A DNA stretch of 12,956 bases. Source: an uncultured Actinomycetes bacterium. Lineage in GTDB: Bacteria > Actinomycetota > Thermoleophilia > Gaiellales > Gaiellaceae. The notes beneath the pieces are model-generated. The model ran no database searches. It saw only the letters and a list, made by a program, of their open reading frames with translations, and had not been told where the DNA came from. A program made the translations under genes and the position numbers. The stretch spans positions 1-12,956 of the forward strand of contig CAIYXH010000306.1 of the NCBI GenBank assembly GCA_903930195.1, given 5' to 3'. Below, piece after piece: positions 6,316 to 12,385 of this stretch (position 1 is its first letter; each line of letters begins with the position of its first letter).

Positions 6316-6990
6316 ATGGCAATCGAGAAGATCCCCACGGGAACAATCGCTCCGTCCCTGCTCTCGGCCGACTTCGCGCGCCTCGGCGAGTCGATCGAGC
6401 TCGTGATGGACGCCGGCGCCACCGTGATGCACGTCGACGTGATGGACGGCAAGTTCGTCCCGCCGATCACGATCGGCTCCTTGATCGTCGACGCGATCCG
6501 CGACCTCGTGAAGAGCCGCGGCGGCGTCATCGACTGCCACCTGATGGTCGAACGCCCCGAGCGCCAGGTCGAGATGTTCGCGAAGGCGGGCGCCGACATC
6601 ATCACGATCCACCCCGAGGCGACCCCTCACATCCACTACGCGCTGCAGACGATCCGCGCGGCCGGGTGCAAGGCGGGCGTCGTGATCAACCCCGGCTCTC
6701 CGGTCGAGCTCGTCGAGCCGGTCGCGGACATCATCGACATGTGCCTCGTAATTAGCGTCAACCCGGGCTGGGGCGGCCAGAAGTACATCCCGTCCTCGAC
6801 GGGCCGGATCGCCCGGCTGCGGTCGATGCTCCCGGACGACGTCGTGATCGAGATCGACGGCGGTGTGTCGCTCGACACGGTCGACGAGATCCGTGACGCG
6901 GGTGCGAACCTCTTCGTGGCGGGCTCCGCGGTCTTCGGTGCAGCCGATCCGCAGGCGGCCTTCAAGGCGCTCGCTGCACGGGTTGCCTGA
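6316..6990 (+). CDS. rpe: Ribulose-phosphate 3-epimerase
   Basis: The 224-residue TIM-barrel enzyme interconverts xylulose 5-phosphate and ribulose 5-phosphate and feeds phosphoribulokinase downstream. Family blocks are IAPSLLSADFARLG (11-24), MHVDVMDGKFVP (38-49, metal ligands H39 and D41), DCHLMVERP (73-81, ligand H75), NPGSPVELVEP (125-135), ISVNPGWGGQKYI (146-158), IEIDGGVS (178-185, ligand and base D181) and the phosphate-binding VAGSAVFG (201-208). The usual PN-T-G stretch after the first motif reads PPITIG. AGGGAG at 6301-6306 is 9 nt before the ATG at 6316 but only 3 nt before the ATG at 6310, which would add two residues (MT) and overlap the LysR stop. I chose 6316, and either is possible. 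Three adjacent AT-rich codons near 6750 stand out in an otherwise GC3-rich gene. Confidence 0.95.
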   Translation: MAIEKIPTGTIAPSLLSADFARLGESIELVMDAGATVMHVDVMDGKFVPPITIGSLIVDAIRDLVKSRGGVIDCHLMVERPERQVEMFAKAGADIITIHPEATPHIHYALQTIRAAGCKAGVVINPGSPVELVEPVADIIDMCLVISVNPGWGGQKYIPSSTGRIARLRSMLPDDVVIEIDGGVSLDTVDEIRDAGANLFVAGSAVFGAADPQAAFKALAARVA

Positions 6991-7055
6991 CGGATTGCCG
7001 CGATCGGCACAAGCCGATTAGGACTGAGGCTATACGTCTGCGCCGAAAGTTCACA

Positions 7056-7084
7056 TTGAATCTACTTTACGTGTTCTCTACCAT
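7056..7084 (+). promoter_or_regulatory. Putative promoter of the prk leader ORF
   Basis: TTGAAT (7056-7061) and TACCAT (7079-7084) are separated by exactly 17 bp, a good sigma-70-like arrangement. The expected start of transcription falls at or next to the A of the ATG at 7091, which would make the short leader ORF leaderless. This gives prk its own promoter in addition to read-through from rpe. Confidence 0.55.
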
Positions 7085-7090
7085 CCCCCT

Positions 7091-7120
7091 ATGGCAACTG
7101 TCGTCGTGAAGGAGGGCTAG
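7091..7120 (+). CDS. Nine-codon leader ORF upstream of prk (MATVVVKEG)
   Basis: An ATG at 7091 opens nine codons ending in TAG at 7118-7120, 2 nt before the prk ATG. A well spaced promoter ends 6 nt before it, so the ORF could be translated from a leaderless mRNA. Its Lys-Glu-Gly codons AAGGAGGGC contain the Shine-Dalgarno sequence of prk (GGAGGG, 7111-7116). Ribosomes finishing the leader would therefore cover and then re-initiate at prk, giving translational coupling. The peptide has no run of one amino acid that would suggest classical attenuation. It may be chance, as short ORFs are common, but the fit of promoter, frame and ribosome binding site is striking. Confidence 0.45.
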   Translation: MATVVVKEG

Positions 7121-7122
7121 AG

Positions 7123-8088
7123 ATGCCGCGTCCAGTGATGCTCGGGATCGTCGGAGACTCGGGCTCCGGCAAGACCACGGTTACCCGCGGGCTCGTCCGC
7201 GTGCTCGGCGAAGACCAGGTCAGCGCCTTCTGCACGGACGACTACCACCGCTACGACCGGCGGCAGCGCGCGGAGCGCAACATCACGCCGCTGCACCCGG
7301 AGTGCAACCACCTCGACATCCTCGCGCAGCATCTGAAGCATCTGCGCAACGGTGAGCCGATCATGAAGCCGACGTATCAGCACACGGACGGCACGTTCGG
7401 CCCGCCGGACTACTTCGAGCCGAACCGGTTCGTCGTGATCGAGGGCCTGCTCGGCTTCTACAGCCAGGAGATGTGCGACATGTTCGACGTGCGGGTGTAT
7501 CTCAACCCGCCCGAGGATCTGCGCCGTCACTGGAAGGTGCAGCGCGACTGCTCGCGCCGCGGCTACACGACCGATCAGGTGCTGAGCGATCTCGACCGGC
7601 GCGAGCCGGACTCCGAGGCGTTCATCCGGCCGCAGCGCCACAACGCCGACATCGTCATCTCCTTCCAGCCGAGCGACGAGGACCAGGAGCACCTGGACTG
7701 CAAGCTCACGCTGATGGACTCGCTCCCCCACCCGGATCTCACGGGCGTCATCGACGCCGACGACCCGGACGGGATCCTGCTCACCGAGCGCGAGGGCGCA
7801 CTCGAGCTGTACGTCCCCGGCCGCATCCCGGCCGAGCGGGCGACGCAGATCGAGGAGGCCATCTGGGAGCGGATGCACTTCGCCCAGCACCTGCGCGAGC
7901 AGCGCCTCGGCGAGTTCACGATCGGCACCGATCTCCACCGCTCGGACTCGCTCGCGGTCGTCCAGCTCGTGATCCTGTACCACCTCGTCACCGCCCGCGC
8001 GGTCGTCCAGGCGACCTCCGGCGGCTCGGCCCGCGACTTCGATCTCGACGGGCTCGACAGCCTCCTCAGCACCGCCGAGCTCGGCTAG
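7123..8088 (+). CDS. prk: Phosphoribulokinase
   Basis: The 321-residue P-loop kinase phosphorylates ribulose 5-phosphate with ATP to give ribulose 1,5-bisphosphate, the RuBisCO substrate. It is the hallmark gene of the Calvin cycle in this cluster. The Walker A motif is GDSGSGKTT (11-19). The catalytic/substrate segment is CTDDYHRYDRRQR (37-49), followed by HPECNHLD (58-65), the Walker B-like VVIEGLLGFY (104-113) and the basic RDCSRRGYT (141-149). The P-loop position that is cysteine in thioredoxin-regulated plant and cyanobacterial enzymes is aspartate here, so that redox switch is absent. The start is supported by GGAGGG with 6 nt spacing. A perfect 13-bp hairpin without a T-tract follows the stop by 13 bp. 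Confidence 0.96.
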   Translation: MPRPVMLGIVGDSGSGKTTVTRGLVRVLGEDQVSAFCTDDYHRYDRRQRAERNITPLHPECNHLDILAQHLKHLRNGEPIMKPTYQHTDGTFGPPDYFEPNRFVVIEGLLGFYSQEMCDMFDVRVYLNPPEDLRRHWKVQRDCSRRGYTTDQVLSDLDRREPDSEAFIRPQRHNADIVISFQPSDEDQEHLDCKLTLMDSLPHPDLTGVIDADDPDGILLTEREGALELYVPGRIPAERATQIEEAIWERMHFAQHLREQRLGEFTIGTDLHRSDSLAVVQLVILYHLVTARAVVQATSGGSARDFDLDGLDSLLSTAELG

Positions 8089-8101
8089 AGCTCCTCTGCG
8101 C

Positions 8102-8132
8102 CAGGGACGTGGCCCGCAAGGCCACGTCCCTG
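8102..8132. terminator. Perfect 13-bp hairpin after prk
   Basis: CAGGGACGTGGCC (8102-8114) and GGCCACGTCCCTG (8120-8132) pair perfectly around CGCAA, 13 bp after the prk stop. No run of T follows, so it is not a classical intrinsic terminator. In a GC-rich actinobacterium such a hairpin may still end or stabilise the transcript. The arm GGGAC resembles the REP arms near 900 and 1500, but the core differs. Confidence 0.55.
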
Positions 8133-8152
8133 CAGCGCATGGCTCGGTGTCC

Positions 8153-8184
8153 CCTGGCACCGGGTCACATGACCCGGTGCCAGG
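8153..8184. repeat. Perfect 15-bp palindrome (second repeat family)
   Basis: CCTGGCACCGGGTCA (8153-8167) and TGACCCGGTGCCAGG (8170-8184) pair perfectly with only CA between them. The half CCCGGTGCCAGGCA (8173-8186) recurs at 8272-8285. The short loop suggests a DNA-level palindrome or cruciform more than an ideal RNA hairpin. It lies between two convergent genes, where REP-like repeats often accumulate. Confidence 0.75.
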
Positions 8185-8186
8185 CA

Positions 8187-8238
8187 GCAGAACGAGAGTG
8201 CGACGGAAGCGTGACTGCTTCGTAACGCACGGCTCTGC
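8187..8238. repeat. Imperfect hairpin between palindromes
   Basis: GCAGA (8187-8191) faces TCTGC (8234-8238), GTGCG (8198-8202) faces CGCAC (8226-8230), and GAAGC (8206-8210) faces GCTTC (8217-8221), with internal loops and a 6-nt tip. No known RNA family was recognised. It may be a decayed repeat copy or an insert between two REP-like ends. Confidence 0.35.
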
Positions 8239-8271
8239 CACGGGGGCGGCGGCGCGCCGCAACGGACACGT

Positions 8272-8285
8272 CCCGGTGCCAGGCA
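8272..8285. repeat. Second copy of CCCGGTGCCAGGCA
   Basis: This is a 14-nt exact direct repeat of 8173-8186 and the inverted match of CCTGGCACCGGG at 8153-8164. It is preceded by GGACACGT, recalling the reverse complement of the GGTGTCCC that flanks the large palindrome. It looks like a half-element. It lies 15 bp from the stop of the membrane glycosyltransferase gene. Confidence 0.6.
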
Positions 8286-8300
8286 TTGGTAACAGGAGTG

Positions 8301-10352
8301 TTACGGCCGGTAGGTGAGGGTGTTGAAGTGCACGCCGAGGTGGCGCTTGTCGCCGGTGGCGGCGGCGGGCATCCTCGTCGGGGCGATCGTGAAGGTCGCG
8401 GTGCAGCGGTCGCCTGAGGCACGGGTGAGCGGGACGACGATCGTGCGGCTGCCGTGGACGCGGAAGGTCGTGCCACCGGAGGTCACCGTCTGCGTGCGGC
8501 GGAAGAGCGACGGGTCCTGCAGCACGTGGACGGTCAGGGTTCCGCCGGTGCAGGCGTAGCGCGTGTAGGTCACCTTCGGCCCTGTCCAGGTGTCGCTGTA
8601 GAGCCCCGTGGTCGTGTAGGCGACCCGCAGCGGCTGGTCGACGCGGAGGACGACGAGCCCGCGGGTCACGTCACGCGCGATCGGTGTGCCGACGAAGTGG
8701 AAGTCGGTCGAGGTGACGACGTACGGCGCCGCCACAGCGCCGACGACGTCGCCGGTCCGCGGATCGATGTGCACCGGCGAGTCGGGCAGGTTGCCGATCA
8801 CGTCCGGCGTGCCGACCGGGACGTAGAAGTGCCGGATGCTCCGGTTGAAGAACTCCGTGCCCCACTCGGGGAACGGATCGTCGTCGCCCCACCAGATCAG
8901 CGAGACGTCGGCCTTCGTCCCGACCGCCCGGTCGATCCAGTCGGGATGGAGCTCGTCGGAGGCACCGAAGATCGCGTCCACCGACTGGTGGTGCCAGCCC
9001 CCGTGCGCGTTCGCGTCGACCGCCCAATTGCCGAAGACGAACCAGGCGCCGACGAGCAGCGGCAGCACGAGGGCATGGCGAACCGGCACGAGCAGGAACA
9101 CGGCCGCGAGCACGATGGCCGCGACGATGACGAGCGTCCGCACCTCGCCGAGCGTGATCACCGTGTCCTGCAGCGTCCAGAGGGGCAGGAGCGACGGCGT
9201 GTCGGCCGCGCCGTTGATGTTGATCAGCGACGCGTAGGGGACGACACCCGCGACCACCACGGCGACGCCGACCGCCGCCACGCCGAGCCCGCGCCGGCCC
9301 GGCAGGCCCTGCTCGATCCAGACGAGGAGCGCGATCAGGAGCAGCGGCACGACGTAGAACATGTTCCGCTCCTCGATCCGGTTGACCTCACCCGAGGCGA
9401 ACGCGGCGACCTCGACGACGATCAGCACCGCGAGCGGTACCGCCGCCGCGAAGAAGGCCTGCAACTGCGGCGCGAGCCGCCGCCCCATCAGCGCGAGGAT
9501 GCAGAACGCCGCGAGGGGCACCACCGCGACCGCGAGCGAGAGCCCGCCGAGGTGGTAGACGACCCACCGCAGGACGTGAGCCGGCCCGTAGTTGTTGTGC
9601 GCCGCGGCTTGGTACGCGCCGAAGAGCGGCTCTCCGCGCGCGACCTTCAGCCCGACGAAAGCGACGACCGCGGCGATCATGACGCCGTAGAGGAACCGCC
9701 ACGCGAGCAGCTCCCGCACGGGCCGGCGGCGATAGAAGAGGAGGAGCGGCGGCGCGAGCGCGACGGCAGGCAGCAGCACGATCGCCTGCACGCGCGTCTT
9801 GTAGGCGATCCCGCAGAGGACGAGCACGAGCAACTCGCGCCGCCAGGTCGGCCGCTCGATCATCGCGACGAGCGCGACGACGATCAGCAGGAACAGCGGA
9901 TAGAACGCGTTCTCGCTCATCACCGTGCCGGTGAACGCCATGTCCGGGACGGCCACGGTGAGCACCGCCGCGAGGAGCGCGTTCCGCCGCGAGAGCAGCG
10001 GCCGCGCGACGAAGTACGCCCCGACGGCGGCCAGCGACATCAGCACCGCGTTGATCGCCTTGATCGCGCGGTAGACGTCGGGCATCGCCCCGAAGAGCTT
10101 GTACGCCGGGCTGATCAGCGCCGGGTAGACGGGCCCCACGTCGAAGACCGGGTCGCCGCGCACCGAGAAGTGGCCGCTCGCCGCGAACGTCTTCGCGAGG
10201 TCGGACCAGATCAGCTCGTCGACCATGATCCACGGCGAGAGGATCTGCCGGGCGATCGTGTAGCGGACGAGCGCCGACCCTGCGACGATCGCCGCGAGCC
10301 AGACCCAGGTCGGAAAGAGCGGGCGGCGCGCCTCTACCGGGCGCTCACCCAC
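8301..10352 (-). CDS. Polytopic membrane glycosyltransferase-like protein (GT-C fold, GT39/ArnT-like)
   Basis: This is a 683-residue membrane protein. Around 11-13 hydrophobic helices occupy residues 15-442 (for example 15-35, 98-116, 125-145, 172-207, 221-235, 264-288, 297-319, 331-345, 354-372, 405-442). A hydrophilic domain of about 240 residues follows, mostly beta-rich by appearance (VTYTRYACTGGTLTVHVLQD). The first long extracytoplasmic loop carries an acidic pair, D45-E46 in MVDELIW, and VGPVYPALISP, typical of GT-C enzymes that use polyprenyl-linked sugars. The likely role is transfer of a sugar to a protein or envelope glycan at the outer membrane face. The acceptor is unknown and the C-terminal domain was not recognised. 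The GTG start has GGAG at 8 nt spacing and overlaps the methyltransferase stop by 8 bases. Confidence 0.75.
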   Translation of the reverse strand: MGERPVEARRPLFPTWVWLAAIVAGSALVRYTIARQILSPWIMVDELIWSDLAKTFAASGHFSVRGDPVFDVGPVYPALISPAYKLFGAMPDVYRAIKAINAVLMSLAAVGAYFVARPLLSRRNALLAAVLTVAVPDMAFTGTVMSENAFYPLFLLIVVALVAMIERPTWRRELLVLVLCGIAYKTRVQAIVLLPAVALAPPLLLFYRRRPVRELLAWRFLYGVMIAAVVAFVGLKVARGEPLFGAYQAAAHNNYGPAHVLRWVVYHLGGLSLAVAVVPLAAFCILALMGRRLAPQLQAFFAAAVPLAVLIVVEVAAFASGEVNRIEERNMFYVVPLLLIALLVWIEQGLPGRRGLGVAAVGVAVVVAGVVPYASLININGAADTPSLLPLWTLQDTVITLGEVRTLVIVAAIVLAAVFLLVPVRHALVLPLLVGAWFVFGNWAVDANAHGGWHHQSVDAIFGASDELHPDWIDRAVGTKADVSLIWWGDDDPFPEWGTEFFNRSIRHFYVPVGTPDVIGNLPDSPVHIDPRTGDVVGAVAAPYVVTSTDFHFVGTPIARDVTRGLVVLRVDQPLRVAYTTTGLYSDTWTGPKVTYTRYACTGGTLTVHVLQDPSLFRRTQTVTSGGTTFRVHGSRTIVVPLTRASGDRCTATFTIAPTRMPAAATGDKRHLGVHFNTLTYRP

Positions 10353-11151
10353 GCAGGCGGCTCCGGAGCCACCGCTCGTTCGGGATGATCCGGTCGCCGT
10401 CGGCCTCGAGCCACGGATAGAGATCGCCCGGGAGCTTCGGCTTGACGATCACGAACGCGAACAGGTTCGCCTGGCTCGGGAAGACCTTCGCCACGAGCGC
10501 GAGCACCGGCCCGAGAACGCGCATCGCGATTGCCCAGACCGGGTTGTAGCGCCGCGCGAGCACGGAGGCGGGGATCTCGAGCTGGCGGAAGTAGAGAAAG
10601 CGATGGGGCGCCTGCGGTGCGGCCGAGGCGACCGTCTTCTCGATCTCGCGATCGGTCCAGCGGTAGACGTAGTTCGGCACCGCCGTGTTCCGCACGCCGC
10701 CGTAGGCGTAGTCGTGGGCCGCGACCGCGGAGATCTCGTAGTCCTCCGCCGCGCCGACCCGCACCGCGATCCGCATCAGGAACGAGTCGTAGCTCTCGAT
10801 CGCCATGACCCCGATCCGCGCGACGCGCAGCATCTCGAGCAGCGCGCGGTGGGGCGAGGCGCAGTGATGGAGCCCGGCGCAGACGATGACGAAGTCGACG
10901 GAGCCGTCAGCGAGGTCGAGCTGCTCGACGTCTTGCTGCGCCCAACGAAACGGCGCGTACCGGTCGGCGTGGCCGTTGTCGTCGATGTTCGAGATCGTGA
11001 CGTCGGTGAAGCCGACCTGCGCGAGCGCCTCACGATCGGCGTCCCCGCCGGCGACGACGAGGATCGAGCTCTCCCGGCTGACGATGCCTTGTTCGAGGAG
11101 CCGTTCGAGGGTCCGCGGGTAGAAGTCGCTCCGCTCGCCCGTCGCCTCCAC
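10345..11151 (-). CDS. Class I SAM-dependent methyltransferase
   Basis: The 268-residue protein has a Rossmann-like methyltransferase core. Motif I is ILVVAGGDADR (30-40), an acidic end of strand 2 is NIDDN (55-59), and motif IV-like VDFVIVCAGLHHCASPHRALLEMLRV spans 85-110. A hydrophobic stretch at 204-236 suggests membrane contact. Coupling by an 8-base overlap to a membrane glycosyltransferase suggests a role in making or capping a surface glycan or lipid-linked intermediate. The substrate cannot be told. The first in-frame start after a stop is the GTG at 11151. No ribosome binding site is seen, but TAGCAT (11163-11158 on this strand) lies 6 nt before it, so the mRNA is probably leaderless. 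Confidence 0.82.
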   Translation of the reverse strand: MEATGERSDFYPRTLERLLEQGIVSRESSILVVAGGDADREALAQVGFTDVTISNIDDNGHADRYAPFRWAQQDVEQLDLADGSVDFVIVCAGLHHCASPHRALLEMLRVARIGVMAIESYDSFLMRIAVRVGAAEDYEISAVAAHDYAYGGVRNTAVPNYVYRWTDREIEKTVASAAPQAPHRFLYFRQLEIPASVLARRYNPVWAIAMRVLGPVLALVAKVFPSQANLFAFVIVKPKLPGDLYPWLEADGDRIIPNERWLRSRLRG

Positions 11152-11157
11152 GCGCGC

Positions 11158-11193
11158 ATGCTATTCGGCCTCGCACCCGGAGGGACGTACCAT
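11158..11193. promoter_or_regulatory. Putative back-to-back -10 boxes of divergent leaderless genes
   Basis: On the minus strand TAGCAT (11163-11158) lies 6 nt before the methyltransferase GTG. On the plus strand TACCAT (11188-11193) lies 7 nt before the GTG of the small membrane protein. The whole intergenic gap is 49 bp, so the two promoters share upstream DNA and cannot both be freely occupied. No convincing -35 is seen for either. Confidence 0.4.
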
Positions 11194-11200
11194 CGGGAGG

Positions 11201-11329
11201 GTGAATGCGGCAAACGACGTCTACGTAGTGCTGATCGCCGGGCCGCCGCTCCTCTGCGCCTTCGTCTGCTGGCAGCTCTGGAAGTGGTCGAAGCGCGCGG
11301 ACGCCGCCGAGAAGCAGGACGGGTCCTAG
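11201..11329 (+). CDS. Small single-pass membrane protein (42 aa)
   Basis: GTG at 11201 opens a 42-residue frame ending in TAG. A short N-terminus (VNAANDVY) is followed by a hydrophobic helix of about 20 residues (VVLIAGPPLLCAFVCWQLW), then a basic-acidic cytoplasmic tail (KWSKRADAAEKQDGS). This obeys the positive-inside rule with the N-terminus outside. The third codon positions are GC-rich like its neighbours. The TACCAT box 7 nt upstream supports a leaderless start, and the GGGAGG right against the GTG is too close to act as a ribosome binding site. I do not recognise the family. It might be a regulator or partner of a membrane complex, perhaps of the divergent glycan genes, but this is not shown. 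Confidence 0.6.
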   Translation: MNAANDVYVVLIAGPPLLCAFVCWQLWKWSKRADAAEKQDGS

Positions 11330-11343
11330 CGGCGAAGACCGGG

Positions 11344-11592
11344 CTAGGCCAGCGCGCCGGTGATCTCGGCGAGCTCGCGATCCCGGTCGGTGATCGCGTT
11401 CGCGTCGTGCGTCCACCAGCGCAGCGTCACGTCGCGGAAGCGGATGACGATCTCGGGATGGTGGTTCTCGCGCTGCGAGATCCGGGCCACCGCGTTCACG
11501 AAGGCGATCGCGATCGGGAAGCTCTCGAGGGTGAAGGTGCGCTCGAGCGCACCGTCGACCTCGGTCCAGCCGTCTGGGGTGCCTGCGGTCAT
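11344..11592 (-). CDS. Pterin-4a-carbinolamine dehydratase-like protein (PCD/DCoH family)
   Basis: The 82-residue protein has the PCD fold signature: a leading aromatic strand (ALERTFTLESFPIAIAFVNAVARIS, 15-39), the catalytic ENHHPEIVIRFRDVTLRWWTHD (42-63) with H44, H45, P46 and H62, and a final helix with ITDRDRELAEITGAL. PCDs dehydrate 4a-hydroxytetrahydropterin after aromatic amino acid hydroxylation. Residue 40, four before H44, is Gln where many members have Glu. PCD-like proteins also exist that assist RuBisCO assembly (acRAF), which is worth recalling next to Calvin genes, though the gene is 3.3 kb away. It overlaps the GT2 stop by 4 bases (ATGA), so it is translated from that transcript. 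GTP cyclohydrolase I lies nearby on the other strand, favouring the pterin role. Confidence 0.87.
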   Translation of the reverse strand: MTAGTPDGWTEVDGALERTFTLESFPIAIAFVNAVARISQRENHHPEIVIRFRDVTLRWWTHDANAITDRDRELAEITGALA

Positions 11593-12320
11593 TCCGACAA
11601 CATCCTATGAATCAGCACGTGGTTCGCGATGCGGACCTGCAACGCGTGCTTCGCGGCGAACCGCTCGAAGTGCGCGCGGCGAGCCGGTGCGTCGTAGTCG
11701 GTGGACAGATTGTCGGCGTGGATCGCGTAACAGACACCGAGCCCCGGCACCTTCCGCGGCTCGAGCCCGTCGGCGCACAGCCGGAGCATGAAGTCCCAGT
11801 CGCAGTAGCCGCCGAGCTCGCGGTCGAGGAGGCCGAGCCGCCGGTGCGCTGAGCGCGGGTAGGCGATGCTGCTCGTGAGGATCGTGTTGTTCTCGCGCAG
11901 CGACGCGGCCGTCGTCTCGTGGTCGAAGACCTCGCGCGTCCCGCTCGCACCGTCGTCGGTGACGATCCAGCCGCCGCGGTAGTAGAGCCCCGGCCCGGCC
12001 GCAGCCGTCTCGCGGACCGCGGCGAGGTGGTGCGCGTCGTCCCACCAGTCGTCGTCGTCGAGCCAGCAGACGAGCTCGCCCTCGGTGCGGACGAGCGCGG
12101 CGTTCCGCGTGTCGACCTGCCCGCGACCTACGGCGCGGAACGCCTGGATGCGCGGATCGCCCAAGCCGATCGCCGCGGCGGCGCCGTCGCCCTCCCCGTC
12201 GTCCACGACGAGCGCCTCCCAGCGCGACTCGTGCTGGGCGAGCAGGGAGCCGAGGGCACGCAGGAGCGTGTCCGGACGATCGCGGGTCGGGACGATCACC
12301 GAGGCGAACGGGGCGCGCAC
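11589..12320 (-). CDS. Family 2 (GT-A) glycosyltransferase
   Basis: The 243-residue cytoplasmic enzyme has the GT2 plan. The nucleotide-binding start is ASVIVPTRDRPDTLLRALGSLLAQ (6-29), with VVDDGEGD (38-45) and the metal/DXD region CWLDDDDWW (85-93). A distal acidic segment, GYCDWDFMLRL (171-181), probably corresponds to the catalytic base region. It lacks membrane helices. It probably adds a sugar to an envelope glycan or lipid. Start GTG 12320 is the first in frame after a stop and has GAGGA 7 nt upstream. It is divergent from folE with a 65-bp gap and coupled by ATGA overlap to the PCD-like gene. Donor and acceptor are unknown. Confidence 0.88.
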   Translation of the reverse strand: MRAPFASVIVPTRDRPDTLLRALGSLLAQHESRWEALVVDDGEGDGAAAAIGLGDPRIQAFRAVGRGQVDTRNAALVRTEGELVCWLDDDDWWDDAHHLAAVRETAAAGPGLYYRGGWIVTDDGASGTREVFDHETTAASLRENNTILTSSIAYPRSAHRRLGLLDRELGGYCDWDFMLRLCADGLEPRKVPGLGVCYAIHADNLSTDYDAPARRAHFERFAAKHALQVRIANHVLIHRMLSE

Positions 12321-12370
12321 ATCTCGATCCTCGCCGCCCTACCCCAGTCCGTCAACCGCGACCGACCGCG

Positions 12371-12376
12371 TACCAT
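12371..12376 (+). promoter_or_regulatory. Putative -10 box of folE
   Basis: TACCAT ends 9 nt before the folE GTG and is identical to the -10 boxes proposed for the prk leader ORF and the small membrane protein. No Shine-Dalgarno sequence is seen between the box and the GTG, and no clear -35 lies 16-18 bp upstream. Confidence 0.35.
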
Positions 12377-12385
12377 TGTCTGACT

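Noticed and set aside
6745..6760. Possible frameshift or foreign patch in rpe (AT-rich codons GTA ATT AGC)
   Set aside because: The reading frame and the conserved ISVNPGWGGQ motif are intact, so it is only local codon variation.
8102..8132. Classical rho-independent terminator
   Set aside because: The stem is perfect but no T-tract follows on either strand, so only a hairpin with possible terminator function is claimed.
8454..10388. 644-codon open frame antisense to the membrane glycosyltransferase
   Set aside because: The composition (R, D, E, H rich, no domain) is that of a shadow frame. The opposite strand gives a coherent polytopic protein.
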